Below, piece by piece: positions 8,623-16,841 of a stretch of DNA of 64,000 nucleotides. The notes below the pieces were generated by a model that saw only the letters and a list, made by a program, of their open reading frames with translations, searched no databases and was not told where the DNA came from. The number at the start of each line of letters is the position of its first letter. Positions within the stretch are counted from its first letter, which is position 1. The position numbers were made by a program, and so were the translations under genes. Origin of the DNA: Dictyoglomus thermophilum H-6-12. Its GTDB lineage: Bacteria; Dictyoglomota; Dictyoglomia; Dictyoglomales; Dictyoglomaceae. The stretch is taken from positions 248,001 to 312,000 of the forward strand of contig NC_011297.1 of the NCBI RefSeq assembly GCF_000020965.1, given 5' to 3'.

Positions 8623-9406
8623 TTATCTTAATAAATCTCTCGGTTAGTTTGTAATATGTTCTACTTAAAGCTAAAAAGACAAAAAGCCAAAAGATTTGTA
8701 CCACCAAAGAGTTTAAATAATCAAATATAGTAAGATTTTTATTGATTAAGATCTCTATGGGCATATGGTATATGGTTTTAAAAGGTAAAATTTCTAAGAT
8801 TCTTCTTAGATTTTCTGGAAAAAGAGGAATAGGTATTATACCTCCTGAAAGAAATAATATTATGGAATCCTTTGTGACAGAGAGTCCCCAGATAGATTCG
8901 GTGAAAAAGGCAGTAACTCCTACAATAAAATCAATATTGAAATATATTAAGTATGAAATGATTATAGAGATCACAAAGAATACAAAATTAATACCCATGT
9001 TAATTGGCATTCTAAGAATAAACTTTAAGAGAACTAAAACTGGCAGAGTTATAGTTAGTAAATTCAGAATGACCCATGTTATTCTCTTAAAAAACATATA
9101 AATTTGAAAGTCTAAGGGCTTTGTCAAAATTATGGAGAGATTTCCACTTATCATAAGCTGAGATATATCCCAATCTACCCATGTTTGGAATAATCCAAAG
9201 ATTGCAGTAGCTAAAGAAAGGTAGGTAAAAGTACTTTCAAAATTCATACTTAAATTTTCTTGTCCCAAGCTTTTATATATAGCCTTCCACAAAAAGAAAA
9301 TCAGTAAAATATAAATATACTTCTCTAAGGCATTAAAAAATAGAGAAAACCTATAAACCATCCTTTCAAGGAGAAATCCTTTGGCTATATAAATGTACTT
9401 TTTCAT
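8612..9406 (-). CDS. ABC-2 family permease (PF06182-like, COG4587 type)
   Basis: 264 residues, six predicted membrane helices. The motif WVDWDISQLMISGNLSIILTK near residue 80-100 and PL.FQIYMFFKRI are characteristic of the first permease of this exporter family. It overlaps the ATPase gene by 4 nt (ATGA) and the next permease by 11 nt, so the three are one operon. The frame is intact, unlike the ATPase before it. Confidence 0.85.
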   Translation of the reverse strand: MKKYIYIAKGFLLERMVYRFSLFFNALEKYIYILLIFFLWKAIYKSLGQENLSMNFESTFTYLSLATAIFGLFQTWVDWDISQLMISGNLSIILTKPLDFQIYMFFKRITWVILNLLTITLPVLVLLKFILRMPINMGINFVFFVISIIISYLIYFNIDFIVGVTAFFTESIWGLSVTKDSIILFLSGGIIPIPLFPENLRRILEILPFKTIYHMPIEILINKNLTIFDYLNSLVVQIFWLFVFLALSRTYYKLTERFIKINGG

Positions 9407-10429
9407 TTCCTTGACTCCTCATAAATAAGCTTTATTACTTCTTCGGTCTGTATATCTTCTGTATGGATATCCTCTATAGGTATGAAGTTTGTAATGAACC
9501 TGAGTATTTCTAACAAATTTACATCTTGTTTTTTAAAACTTATGTCTAACCAATAAGATTTAATCGCACAGTCAGATATTACATCGTTAAATTTTTCCAA
9601 TAGAAGTACTTTTATCTTATTGATCTCTTCTTCATTTACATCGTCTTTTATTCTTATTTTTGCCTTTCTATACATCTTGAATTTTTCCTTTAGATCTTCC
9701 AAAAGACCATCGTATATGATTTTCCCTTTATCTATTACAATAATACGAGGGCAAAGAGCTTCCACATCGTTCATATCATGGGTTGCGAGGAGGATGGTTG
9801 TATTTTTTCTTCTGTTTAGTTCTTTTATTAATTTCCTTACCTTATCCTTTATCAAGATATCAAGTCCTATAGTAGGTTCGTCTAAAAATACTACTTTGGG
9901 ATTATGGAGAAAAGAGGCTAAGATGTCACAAAGTACTCGTTGGCCTAAGGACATTTGCCTTACAGGTTTTCTGTAAAGAGCTTCTATACCGATGATTTCC
10001 TCAAAAAGCTCTAAATTCTCTTTGAAAGTTCTTTCATCTATCTCATAAATCTCTTTCAATATTTTAAAAGATTCAATAAGGGGTAGTGACCACCAAAGTT
10101 GAGTTCTTTGACCAAAAACTACCCCAATATTTTTTTGCATTTTTTATCCTATCTTTATAAGGGATAACATTATTTATTAAAACTTCTCCACCATCTGGTT
10201 CTAAGACTCCTGTCATTATCTTAATTGTTGTAGATTTTCCAGCTCCGTTAGGTCCTAAGAAGCCTACTATCTCTCCTTCTTTTATTTCCATAGAAATTCC
10301 GTCTACAGCCTTTACATAGAAATAATCTTGAGAAAAAAGGTCTTTTACTGTACCCCAAAATCCCTCTCTTCTGTTTAATACTTTAAAATACTTCCTCAAA
10401 TTATTTACTTTTATAACACTATCTACCAT
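9403..10429 (-). pseudogene. ABC exporter ATPase (COG4586 type) split by an A7 run; function uncertain
   Basis: The N-terminal piece starts at ATG 10429 (AAAGGA upstream): [13 protein letters not shown], Walker [11 protein letters not shown], then NAKKYWGSF in the wrong frame. The C-terminal piece resumes exactly at the same place ([14 protein letters not shown]) and carries signature MSLGQR, Walker B VVFLDEPTIGLD and H-loop ATHD. The break is at seven A (plus T7, 10130-10136); six A would give an unbroken protein of about 341 residues with every motif in place. Both partner permeases are intact. So the gene may be rescued by slippage on A7, may be newly dead, or may reflect a sequencing error. 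Confidence 0.75.
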
Positions 10430-10459
10430 AGGCTTAGGTCCTTTCTTAATTTTTCCTCT

Positions 10460-11509
10460 TCAAGTTTTATAGGAATATAAGGGAAATAAGAGTTTTATTA
10501 AGAATAATAATCTTGTAAAATTGAACTTATAAAATAGAGATTTAAAAACAAAAAGAATAGCCTTAAACTTGTTGATCTTATGATTCATAAAACCAAAGGT
10601 AAAATATTTTCTTCCAATAATATCCTTTATCCTATTAATACATTCCTTCTTTCTTACTATTTTCTGGGAGCTTTTTATAAGGTTTTTATGAATAGAATTT
10701 AATTTTATCTGACCTAAACCTACAAAAGTAAATTTTTCTATAAATTTTCTGTTTTCCAAAACATCGTCAATTTTTACATCTCTCCTATCAAAGAAGTTAT
10801 AGATATTATCGGAACCTTGGTAATAATAAAGATGATAATTGTCTATTAAACAGAAAGGATAATCGAGTATAACCCTATATACAAAATCTGAATCTTCACA
10901 TACAAGTAAATCCTCATTAAACAATCCAACCTTTTCAATAACATCCCTTTCAATAACTAATGTATTAATATTGGTACAATAAGAACCACCTTTAAGAAAC
11001 GATTCTTCATAGAAATTGTCTCCAAAGAAGATATACTTTCCCTCTATTTTAGGATTAAAAATGGAGATTGTTCTTTCTAATCTTGCACGTTCCTCTGATA
11101 TTTCTGGATCAAAGACTCTTCTAACTTCCCCATCTTCTTTAACTGCTATCCATAATGCAAAAGAAACTTTTATGTCATAATTCTTTAAAACGTCGATGCT
11201 CTCTTCTAAATGTATCTCTGACCATTCATCATCTGAGTCCAAAAATGCTATATATTTCCCCTTAGAGTTTAATATGCCAAAATTTCTTGCTCCTGCTGGT
11301 CCTTTTTTTCTCTCGTTCTTTAAATATATTATGCGATCATCTAAAGAAATATATTTTTTAACTAAGCTTTCAGTATTATCAGTGCTTCTATCGTCTACAA
11401 TTAAAAGCTCCCAATTTTTATAGGTCTGCCTTCTCACAGACTCTATAGCACGAGGAAGCAGTCTTTCTCTATTATATGTGGGAATGATAATACTAACTTC
11501 AGGGAACAT
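10460..11509 (-). CDS. Family 2 glycosyltransferase
   Basis: 349 residues. GT-A fold signals: VSIIIPTYNRERLL at the N-terminus, LLIVDDRSTDNT, ARNFGI, and the metal-binding DxD in FLDSDDEW near residue 95. The C-terminal part (about 230-349) is basic and aromatic with a final hydrophobic stretch (LLFLIKLLFPLYSY) that may touch the membrane. Probable role: transfer of a nucleotide-activated sugar to a cell-surface glycan or glycolipid; donor and acceptor cannot be told. The ATG at 11509 has no clear Shine-Dalgarno sequence. It ends about 30 nt before the ABC ATPase start and could lead that operon. Confidence 0.85.
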   Translation of the reverse strand: MFPEVSIIIPTYNRERLLPRAIESVRRQTYKNWELLIVDDRSTDNTESLVKKYISLDDRIIYLKNERKKGPAGARNFGILNSKGKYIAFLDSDDEWSEIHLEESIDVLKNYDIKVSFALWIAVKEDGEVRRVFDPEISEERARLERTISIFNPKIEGKYIFFGDNFYEESFLKGGSYCTNINTLVIERDVIEKVGLFNEDLLVCEDSDFVYRVILDYPFCLIDNYHLYYYQGSDNIYNFFDRRDVKIDDVLENRKFIEKFTFVGLGQIKLNSIHKNLIKSSQKIVRKKECINRIKDIIGRKYFTFGFMNHKINKFKAILFVFKSLFYKFNFTRLLFLIKLLFPLYSYKT

Positions 11510-12424
11510 GGTTAAAATAATTTAAATTTATGTAAAGGAAAAAAATCACTCTTTTAGAAATCCCCTCCCGTTTAAAATTCTCAAATAATAATTTTGTCCA
11601 CCTTTTTAAAAAAGTTATTGCTTTTATTATATAAAAAAATTATAACTAAACACCATCTTTCAAGGCAGATTAGATGTTTGTTTGAGTGAAACATTCAATT
11701 TTTCTAATCTACGTGCTATTCTCTGTGAGTATTATCCTTATATCTATGTCTCCCTATATAGAGGACACTCTCTAATATTGTCTTGATATTATTCTTTAAA
11801 AGTAATTTTCTTCGCCAAATTTATTATCCTTTTTTGCTACAATTCCAAAACTTTTCTTTCAGGGTAAAGATCAGAATTAAATTTATAAGCTACGTTTCTT
11901 TCTTATTTAGAATTAATATCTTGGCTTTTTTGTTATAATCAAAGCCTATAAGGACATTTTAGTTATACAGTTCACTCTTTTTAATTTAAATTTTTCTTTT
12001 TGCTAAGATTACTGTTTGTTCGTTTTACTCTTAAGCTCAGGAAAACCATTAGCTGATGGGAAAATACCTATATCCTAAAATAGTAGATGTATTAATATCT
12101 TGTTTTATAGTAATTAATTTGATTCTATCTTTGTTTAAATATCTACCGTTGTATACCAAGGAAGATCTCTTAAATTTCTGATTGTGCCATCAAGATCTGT
12201 GACAATTACTATTTAGAATTTTCTCAATGTGGTCTCTAAAAAGTTGATTTGTTTGAGGACAATTTTTGATGTTTGTTCCTAAAAGACATTCTTCCTTGCA
12301 GATATCTGACAGATTGGTAATTATGTTTTTATAATAAACTTCAAACAAATCTTGTTGGCATCAAGGGGATTTACTCTCTTATTTGTCTGTTCTTCTGTAG
12401 ATTTTATAATATAAATTGTAAGTC
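11510..12424. other. 915-nt gene-poor region, possibly a decayed locus
   Basis: No open frame of 60 codons on either strand. A short minus-strand stretch near 12140-12210 reads VTDLDGTIRNLRDLPWYTT then a stop and looks like worn coding sequence. A perfect extended -10 (TGTTATAAT, 11931-11939) points right, but no plus-strand gene follows. Nothing else recognised. Confidence 0.4.
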
Positions 12425-13354
12425 TTATTTATTTGTTTCCTCAAATAAAGATAAAATGTTTTGAGAACTTAAGAATTCCCTTATCCTTCTATTGGCAAGG
12501 TTCACGTATACCTTATTTATCTCATATCCAATATAAAACCTTTTAGCTTTTAAAGCTGCAATTGCTGTTTGTCCACTACCCATAAATGGGTCTAAAACCA
12601 CTTCACCCTCAAAAGTATAGAGCTGAATACAACGATAGGGGAGTTCTATTGGAAAAGGAGCTGGATGACCAATTTTTTTAGCTGATTCTGCAGGAAATGT
12701 CCAAACACTTTTTGTAAATTCAAGAAATTCTTCTTTGGTGATTGTGCTTTTTCTATTTCGGAGATTTTTTCTAGTAAATGTATCCTTAGAAAAGACTAAA
12801 ATATATTCATGAATATCTCTTAAGGTAGGGTTTGCTGGTGATAACCAACTTCCCCAAGCAGTCGATGGACTGGCGCTAGAGGCTTTATTCCATATAATTT
12901 CTCCTCTCATAAGAAAACCTATTTCTAGCATATCTTCAATAATGTAACAATGTAATGGAATATAGGGTTTTCTTCCTAAATTGGCTATATTTATACAAAC
13001 TCTCCCGCCGGGTACTAATACGCGATAGACTTCTTTCCATACTCGCTTTAGAAATTCTCTATATTCTTTTAAGGTAAGATTTTCATCATATTCCTTACCT
13101 ACATTATAAGGAGGAGAGGTAACCATAAGATGAATGCTATTATCAGGTATTTCCTCCATTTTTTCACTACTTTTACAAAATATCTGGTTTAGAGCTTCTT
13201 TAGGGATCTCTGATTCTTGGTGTTTGACCTTTTTTTCTTTAGGAAGATCTTTGTATAAATTACTTGAATAAAAAAGAGTTGAGTCATGGTTAATTCTTCC
13301 AGGAGCACCAAAAGAACTTGTTTTAGTTCCTCTTTTGTATTTTTTATCTTTCAT
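12425..13354 (-). CDS. Type II DNA methyltransferase (beta class, probably N4-cytosine or N6-adenine)
   Basis: 309 residues. Catalytic motif IV is TSPPYN near residue 80, and the AdoMet-binding motif I, DPFMGSGQTAIAA, is near residue 265. This order (IV before I) is the beta class. SPPY favours N4-cytosine methylation, but some N6-adenine enzymes share it. The opening TSSFGAPGRINHDST resembles the N-terminus of several restriction-system methylases. It overlaps the upstream nuclease-like gene by 11 nt. Role: protect the site cut by its partner. Confidence 0.9.
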   Translation of the reverse strand: MKDKKYKRGTKTSSFGAPGRINHDSTLFYSSNLYKDLPKEKKVKHQESEIPKEALNQIFCKSSEKMEEIPDNSIHLMVTSPPYNVGKEYDENLTLKEYREFLKRVWKEVYRVLVPGGRVCINIANLGRKPYIPLHCYIIEDMLEIGFLMRGEIIWNKASSASPSTAWGSWLSPANPTLRDIHEYILVFSKDTFTRKNLRNRKSTITKEEFLEFTKSVWTFPAESAKKIGHPAPFPIELPYRCIQLYTFEGEVVLDPFMGSGQTAIAALKAKRFYIGYEINKVYVNLANRRIREFLSSQNILSLFEETNK

Positions 13355-14243
13355 TTTCGTCCCTCAATAACTTTAAAAACATTTCTGCCTTTTTCTCATA
13401 AGTAGGTTCAAGATTAGCTATTTCTATAATTTTTCCTAATTCTTTCTTAGTTTTCATCCCAGAAAAGAATTCTTGTTCTTCAGAAATGAGATTAATTAAC
13501 TCCTGTTTCATTTCCTCATAAGAATCAAATCTTAAAAACCCTCTCCCAGGTGTTGATTTAATGTTGTTCTTATGAATAGGATCATCTAAGGGTTGCGGAT
13601 TAGTGGAGTAAAAGCCTTGAATGACACCAGTCTTTTTCAAATGATCAACTTTTTCATAATAACTATCCGTTATCGGAGTATTACCTAAAATAACAATGGG
13701 AATTTGGGCTGATTTAAAACTAGAAACCCGAATGTTTATGCTTTTTCCAATGGCTTTTAATATTGTATCTGATCTCAATAGTCCAGGATTACCTTGATGA
13801 GTTGTATAATCTCCTATACTTTTTAACTCTCCAGTAGAAGGATTATACTCCCAATTCCATACGATGGACATTTTTACCTCTATTATCATTAAAATGTTTT
13901 CGGGTTTCTGATGCTGATCTCTTGTCTTACATATTGCTACATCCGCTGGGGATTTTGCTGACAATCCTATATCTTCACAAATTACACCTTGTACCGTAAA
14001 CGCTCCTAATTCTTCTGCTGTTTCTTCTAAGAGTTCTTTAGTCCATTTTTCTGTAAAACTTCCAATAAAAGCGTTTCTACTTTGAAGTGTGGCTTTAATC
14101 CCTTTATAATTTTTAGGCCAATAGGCTATATATCTACCATCCTCAGTTATATAAAAAAGTTGTTCAGGAACAGCAACTTTTAGTGTTTTTGTAAAAAATT
14201 CTTTTTCTATATTCTTACTCCAAAGCCGTGATATGTTTATCAC
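13344..14243 (-). CDS. Probable type II restriction endonuclease
   Basis: 299 residues. A PD-(D/E)xK-like core is visible: ETAEELGA, then KSPADVAICK, then ILMIIEVKMSI, giving D ... E-V-K for metal binding. No family name recognised. Its position directly before a DNA methyltransferase, with 11-nt overlap, makes it the likely cutting partner. It precedes the methylase, so both are made from one message. The likely promoter is TTGAGA/17/TATACT at 14479-14507 (minus), giving a leader of about 230 nt. Recognition site cannot be predicted. Confidence 0.8.
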   Translation of the reverse strand: MINISRLWSKNIEKEFFTKTLKVAVPEQLFYITEDGRYIAYWPKNYKGIKATLQSRNAFIGSFTEKWTKELLEETAEELGAFTVQGVICEDIGLSAKSPADVAICKTRDQHQKPENILMIIEVKMSIVWNWEYNPSTGELKSIGDYTTHQGNPGLLRSDTILKAIGKSINIRVSSFKSAQIPIVILGNTPITDSYYEKVDHLKKTGVIQGFYSTNPQPLDDPIHKNNIKSTPGRGFLRFDSYEEMKQELINLISEEQEFFSGMKTKKELGKIIEIANLEPTYEKKAEMFLKLLRDENER

Positions 14244-14478
14244 CTTGATTCTCCTTTTACGGTTAATTTTTTCTGTTTCTTTAATTCATCCCCACAATAT
14301 TGAACTTTCTAACTCTCTACTAGCTGGCTATTTTAAGTCCGCAGGGCTTTAGCTTTCCTAAGCATCTCGTAAAGAGCATAATTGATTATTTTCAAGCATT
14401 TTAAAACTTCTTAAAGCGTCAGAAGGTCCTTAATTTGTTCATCTTGTTCTGTAAAAATTACCTGTTTTTATATCCAAT
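14244..14478. other. Leader region upstream of the restriction gene
   Basis: About 235 nt without an open frame of note. It would be the 5' leader if the promoter at 14479-14507 is used. No riboswitch or strong hairpin recognised. Confidence 0.4.
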
Positions 14479-14507
14479 AGTATATGAAAGTATATTAATT
14501 CTCTCAA
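14479..14507 (-). promoter_or_regulatory. Likely promoter for the restriction-modification operon
   Basis: Minus strand: TTGAGA (plus 14502-14507), 17-nt spacer, TATACT (plus 14479-14484). The IS end at 14525 lies 17 nt upstream of the -35. Confidence 0.55.
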
Positions 14508-14524
14508 TAAAAATCAAGTAGAAG

Positions 14525-14640
14525 AACCACATAGGTATGGAGATAGGTACCAGTATGAGGAATATAGGAATAATAATGAAGATAAGAAGATAAAAAGAAT
14601 TGAGGCTGTATCCCTTCTCCTTAATCTTTTCCAATTACCA
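14525..14640 (+). mobile_element. IS remnant A: transposase N-terminal end fragment
   Basis: Begins AACCACATAGGTATGG and continues, on the plus strand, the same sequence found reversed at the right ends of 27359-27776 and 37011-37719. Translated it reads RYGDRYQYEEYRNNNEDKK then IKRIEAVS. Only about 115 bp survive. Confidence 0.85.
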
Positions 14641-14652
14641 AGAATTTATCAA

Positions 14653-14681
14653 CAAGGAGCAGGGTTTTTCCCTGCTCCTTG
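14653..14681. terminator. Strong hairpin, probable terminator
   Basis: CAAGGAGCAGGG, five T, CCCTGCTCCTTG: 12-bp perfect stem. It lies past the end of the MFS gene (minus) and beside IS remnant A; the better T-run (aaattttt) is on the plus-strand side, so it could stop transcription from either direction. Confidence 0.7.
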
Positions 14682-14737
14682 AAATTTTTCATAAAAAGCC
14701 GAGTTCTTAGGTAATCCACATAAGATTAATTTTGCGT

Positions 14738-16000
14738 TTATTCTATACTTATCCATGGTTCTTTTTTACTCTTCAAGAAAATTTGAAGCCTGATAAATCT
14801 AATAATGCTTATAATAAGAATTATGATCGAACCTATTCTATAAACAGTTTGAATGTTAAATATGGTTAGCAATTTTTGGCTTATGAGTAATGAGATCACA
14901 CTACCCAAGGTAGAGGCTAATATGTAAAAAGAAAATATCTTTCCTCTCACTTCAGAGAGAACATTTGCCATTATGGCACTCATGAAGCCTATTTGTAAAA
15001 GAGCGTTGGCTATACCATTTAAAAGGAAAATTATTAAACCTAAAAGAATATTATTAGCAAAGGAAAACATAGTCAAAAAAATTCCAATAGCTATTAGCCC
15101 CGTGAAATACAATTTATAACTTGGAATTTTCATATTTAAATTCCCCAAAATAAAAGAACCTATTAAGGCTCCTATACTTCCTGCAGAAAGTAAATAACCA
15201 TACATGACTTCAGAACTATGAAGAGCTTCTTTAGTAAAAACCACAAGTAGGCTATTTATAGTACCACCTGCTAAAAGTAACAAAAATTCAGTAACAAGTA
15301 TATAATTTACATACTTTCCTTCATTTACAAGAAATTTTATAGCCTCTTTTGTATCATTATAAAAAGATGATATCACAGAGTTGATTTTAACTTTCTTCTC
15401 AACTGCCTCTTCCTCTGAGATGAAGGTTATTGATAATAAAAATGCGTTTATAAAAAAGGTAATAGAATCAATGATAAAAGCAGGGATCAAGCCCCAGAAT
15501 TTCACTATAATTGCACCTAAAGATGGCCCTAAAACGTCTACTAAATTCTCACTGAAATTGTTTAGCGAATTTGCTGTTACTATATCATCTTTATTTTTTA
15601 CAGTTTGAGGAATTACTGAGTAAAAGGAAGTAGAGAAAAAGACTCCCAAAATACCCTGAAGAAAAACCAAAATATAAAATACTACAGGATCTTTTGCTAT
15701 GATATAACCCAATACTAAAAATCCATTTACTGCTTGAGAAAATATTAAGATTTTTTTTCTTGAAATAAAATCTGAAAGCCATCCTGCGATGGGGCTCATT
15801 AAAATAGAGGGCAACATGGAAAAAATACTAAAAATAGCTACAGCACTTGGAGAGTTAGTGAGTTGATAAAATAAAACAGTCCTTGCGATCATGGTGAATG
15901 TACTACCTATAGTACTCTGAGAATAGCCAAGCCACACCTTAAAGAAAGAAGGATTTTCTCTCAAAAATTCTACAAAACGAAACAGTTTAAAATTACGCAA
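14738..16000 (-). CDS. MFS transporter (MFS_3/EntS-like efflux family)
   Basis: 420 residues, about 12 hydrophobic helices. Between helices 2 and 3 is GWLSDFISRKKILI, the MFS loop motif; NSLNNFSENLVDVLGPSLGA is typical of the EntS/MFS_3 group that pumps out siderophores, macrolides or other small molecules. No ligand can be assigned. The start ATG at 16000 follows an AGGGATC-type site. Monocistronic, with a strong hairpin about 60 nt past the stop. Confidence 0.85.
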   Translation of the reverse strand: MRNFKLFRFVEFLRENPSFFKVWLGYSQSTIGSTFTMIARTVLFYQLTNSPSAVAIFSIFSMLPSILMSPIAGWLSDFISRKKILIFSQAVNGFLVLGYIIAKDPVVFYILVFLQGILGVFFSTSFYSVIPQTVKNKDDIVTANSLNNFSENLVDVLGPSLGAIIVKFWGLIPAFIIDSITFFINAFLLSITFISEEEAVEKKVKINSVISSFYNDTKEAIKFLVNEGKYVNYILVTEFLLLLAGGTINSLLVVFTKEALHSSEVMYGYLLSAGSIGALIGSFILGNLNMKIPSYKLYFTGLIAIGIFLTMFSFANNILLGLIIFLLNGIANALLQIGFMSAIMANVLSEVRGKIFSFYILASTLGSVISLLISQKLLTIFNIQTVYRIGSIIILIISIIRFIRLQIFLKSKKEPWISIE

Positions 16001-16047
16001 AAAGATCCCTCCTTGATAGAGATGTTCTCATAAGAGCATATAGATGT

Positions 16048-16185
16048 ATTTTAACTTTTTGCATATGACTTTCCAATTTACCCTAATCGGGAACGCTGAT
16101 GAAATCTTTATTTCAAGTGGTCAAAATTCTTATATTTTTAAAAATTTTGAAGATAAAACGTTTCACCTCATAGATTACTTATTAA
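16048..16185 (+). repeat. Degenerate intergenic repeat, copy 3
   Basis: First half resembles 7665-7730; second half (16097-16185) resembles 1477-1565, including aaatcttta, ttttgaagataaa and the following cgttt. It ends directly before the promoter of the MntA gene, as copy 1 does before the TPR gene. Confidence 0.55.
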
Positions 16186-16206
16186 CTAATGTTATTATTC
16201 CTAATG

Positions 16207-16215
16207 TGCTATAAT
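16207..16215 (+). promoter_or_regulatory. Extended -10 placing transcription start at the MntA ATG
   Basis: TGCTATAAT with TATAAT at 16210-16215. The expected start is about 16222, exactly the A of the MKEKII start codon, which suggests a leaderless transcript. Confidence 0.55.
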
Positions 16216-16221
16216 CTCCAT

Positions 16222-16617
16222 ATGAAGGAGAAAATTATTGAAATTATAAAAGAGGAGTTAGAGAAGAGAGAAAATATTTTGTTTGCCTATATATTTGGCT
16301 CTTTTGTTGATTCTGAGAAATACAATGATATAGATATAGCAATTTATGTTTCTGACTTTAATAGAGAAAAAGTTTTGGATATGGAATTTGAATTAGAGAG
16401 GATATTAGAGGATAAACTGAAGATACCTTTTGATGTAAGGATAATAAATGAAGCTCCCCTTGGATTTGTATATAATGTTTTGAAAAATAAAATTATTGTT
16501 TTAGATAGGGATAGTCTTCTAAGGTCTGATTTTGAGAGTTTAATATTTCGAAAGTATTTTGATTATCAACATTTAATAGACGAATATCTAAGGGAGATTA
16601 AAAATGCTTCGATATAA
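16222..16617 (+). CDS. MntA-type nucleotidyltransferase antitoxin, partner toxin broken
   Basis: 131 residues from the ATG at 16222 (the frame extends 11 codons further up, into the promoter). Motif FGSF, eight residues, DIDIAIYV matches MntA antitoxins and parallels the copy at 3550-3978; the tail DYQHLIDEYLREI is typical. The HepT partner overlaps its 3' end (16604) but is truncated, so this antitoxin is either a relic or has another role. Probably leaderless. Confidence 0.85.
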   Translation: MKEKIIEIIKEELEKRENILFAYIFGSFVDSEKYNDIDIAIYVSDFNREKVLDMEFELERILEDKLKIPFDVRIINEAPLGFVYNVLKNKIIVLDRDSLLRSDFESLIFRKYFDYQHLIDEYLREIKNASI

Positions 16618-16839
16618 TAAGGATAAAGTTTCTAAACTAATTTTTGAAATGCAAAAAGCCTTAAACCGTTTGGACTCCATAAGTAAAATTGAGAAAGAGG
16701 AGTTTTTGAGCAATCCAGACAAGATTGATAGTGCCAAATATAATTTCATACTTGCTATTGAATCTGCCATAGATATCTTGTGAACAATTTGAGAAATATG
16801 GTTAAATTTAGAAATAGGTTTATATATGTAGGAGGTTAA
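16604..16839 (+). pseudogene. HepT (DUF86) toxin remnant without its active site
   Basis: From the ATG at 16604, 59 residues match the HepT N-terminal helices (QKALNRLDSI, KYNFILAIESAIDIL), then TGA at 16781. A second frame continues NNLRNMVKFRNRFIYVGG and stops at 16837. Compared with the intact copy (LRNMIRFRNKLVHRYW), an internal stretch of about 40 residues is gone and RX4HXY has become RNRFIY, so the catalytic His is lost. The end of the remnant contains the ribosome site of the next gene. Confidence 0.85.
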
Positions 16840-16841
16840 TT

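Noticed and set aside
11665-11730. CRISPR-like stretch ending gtgaaac with partial dyad symmetry
   Set aside because: Only one copy, no spacers and no cas genes. Single repeats cannot be called a CRISPR array.
16588-16770. 60-residue minus-strand open frame near the MntA gene
   Set aside because: Antisense to the broken HepT remnant, which matches a known family on the plus strand.
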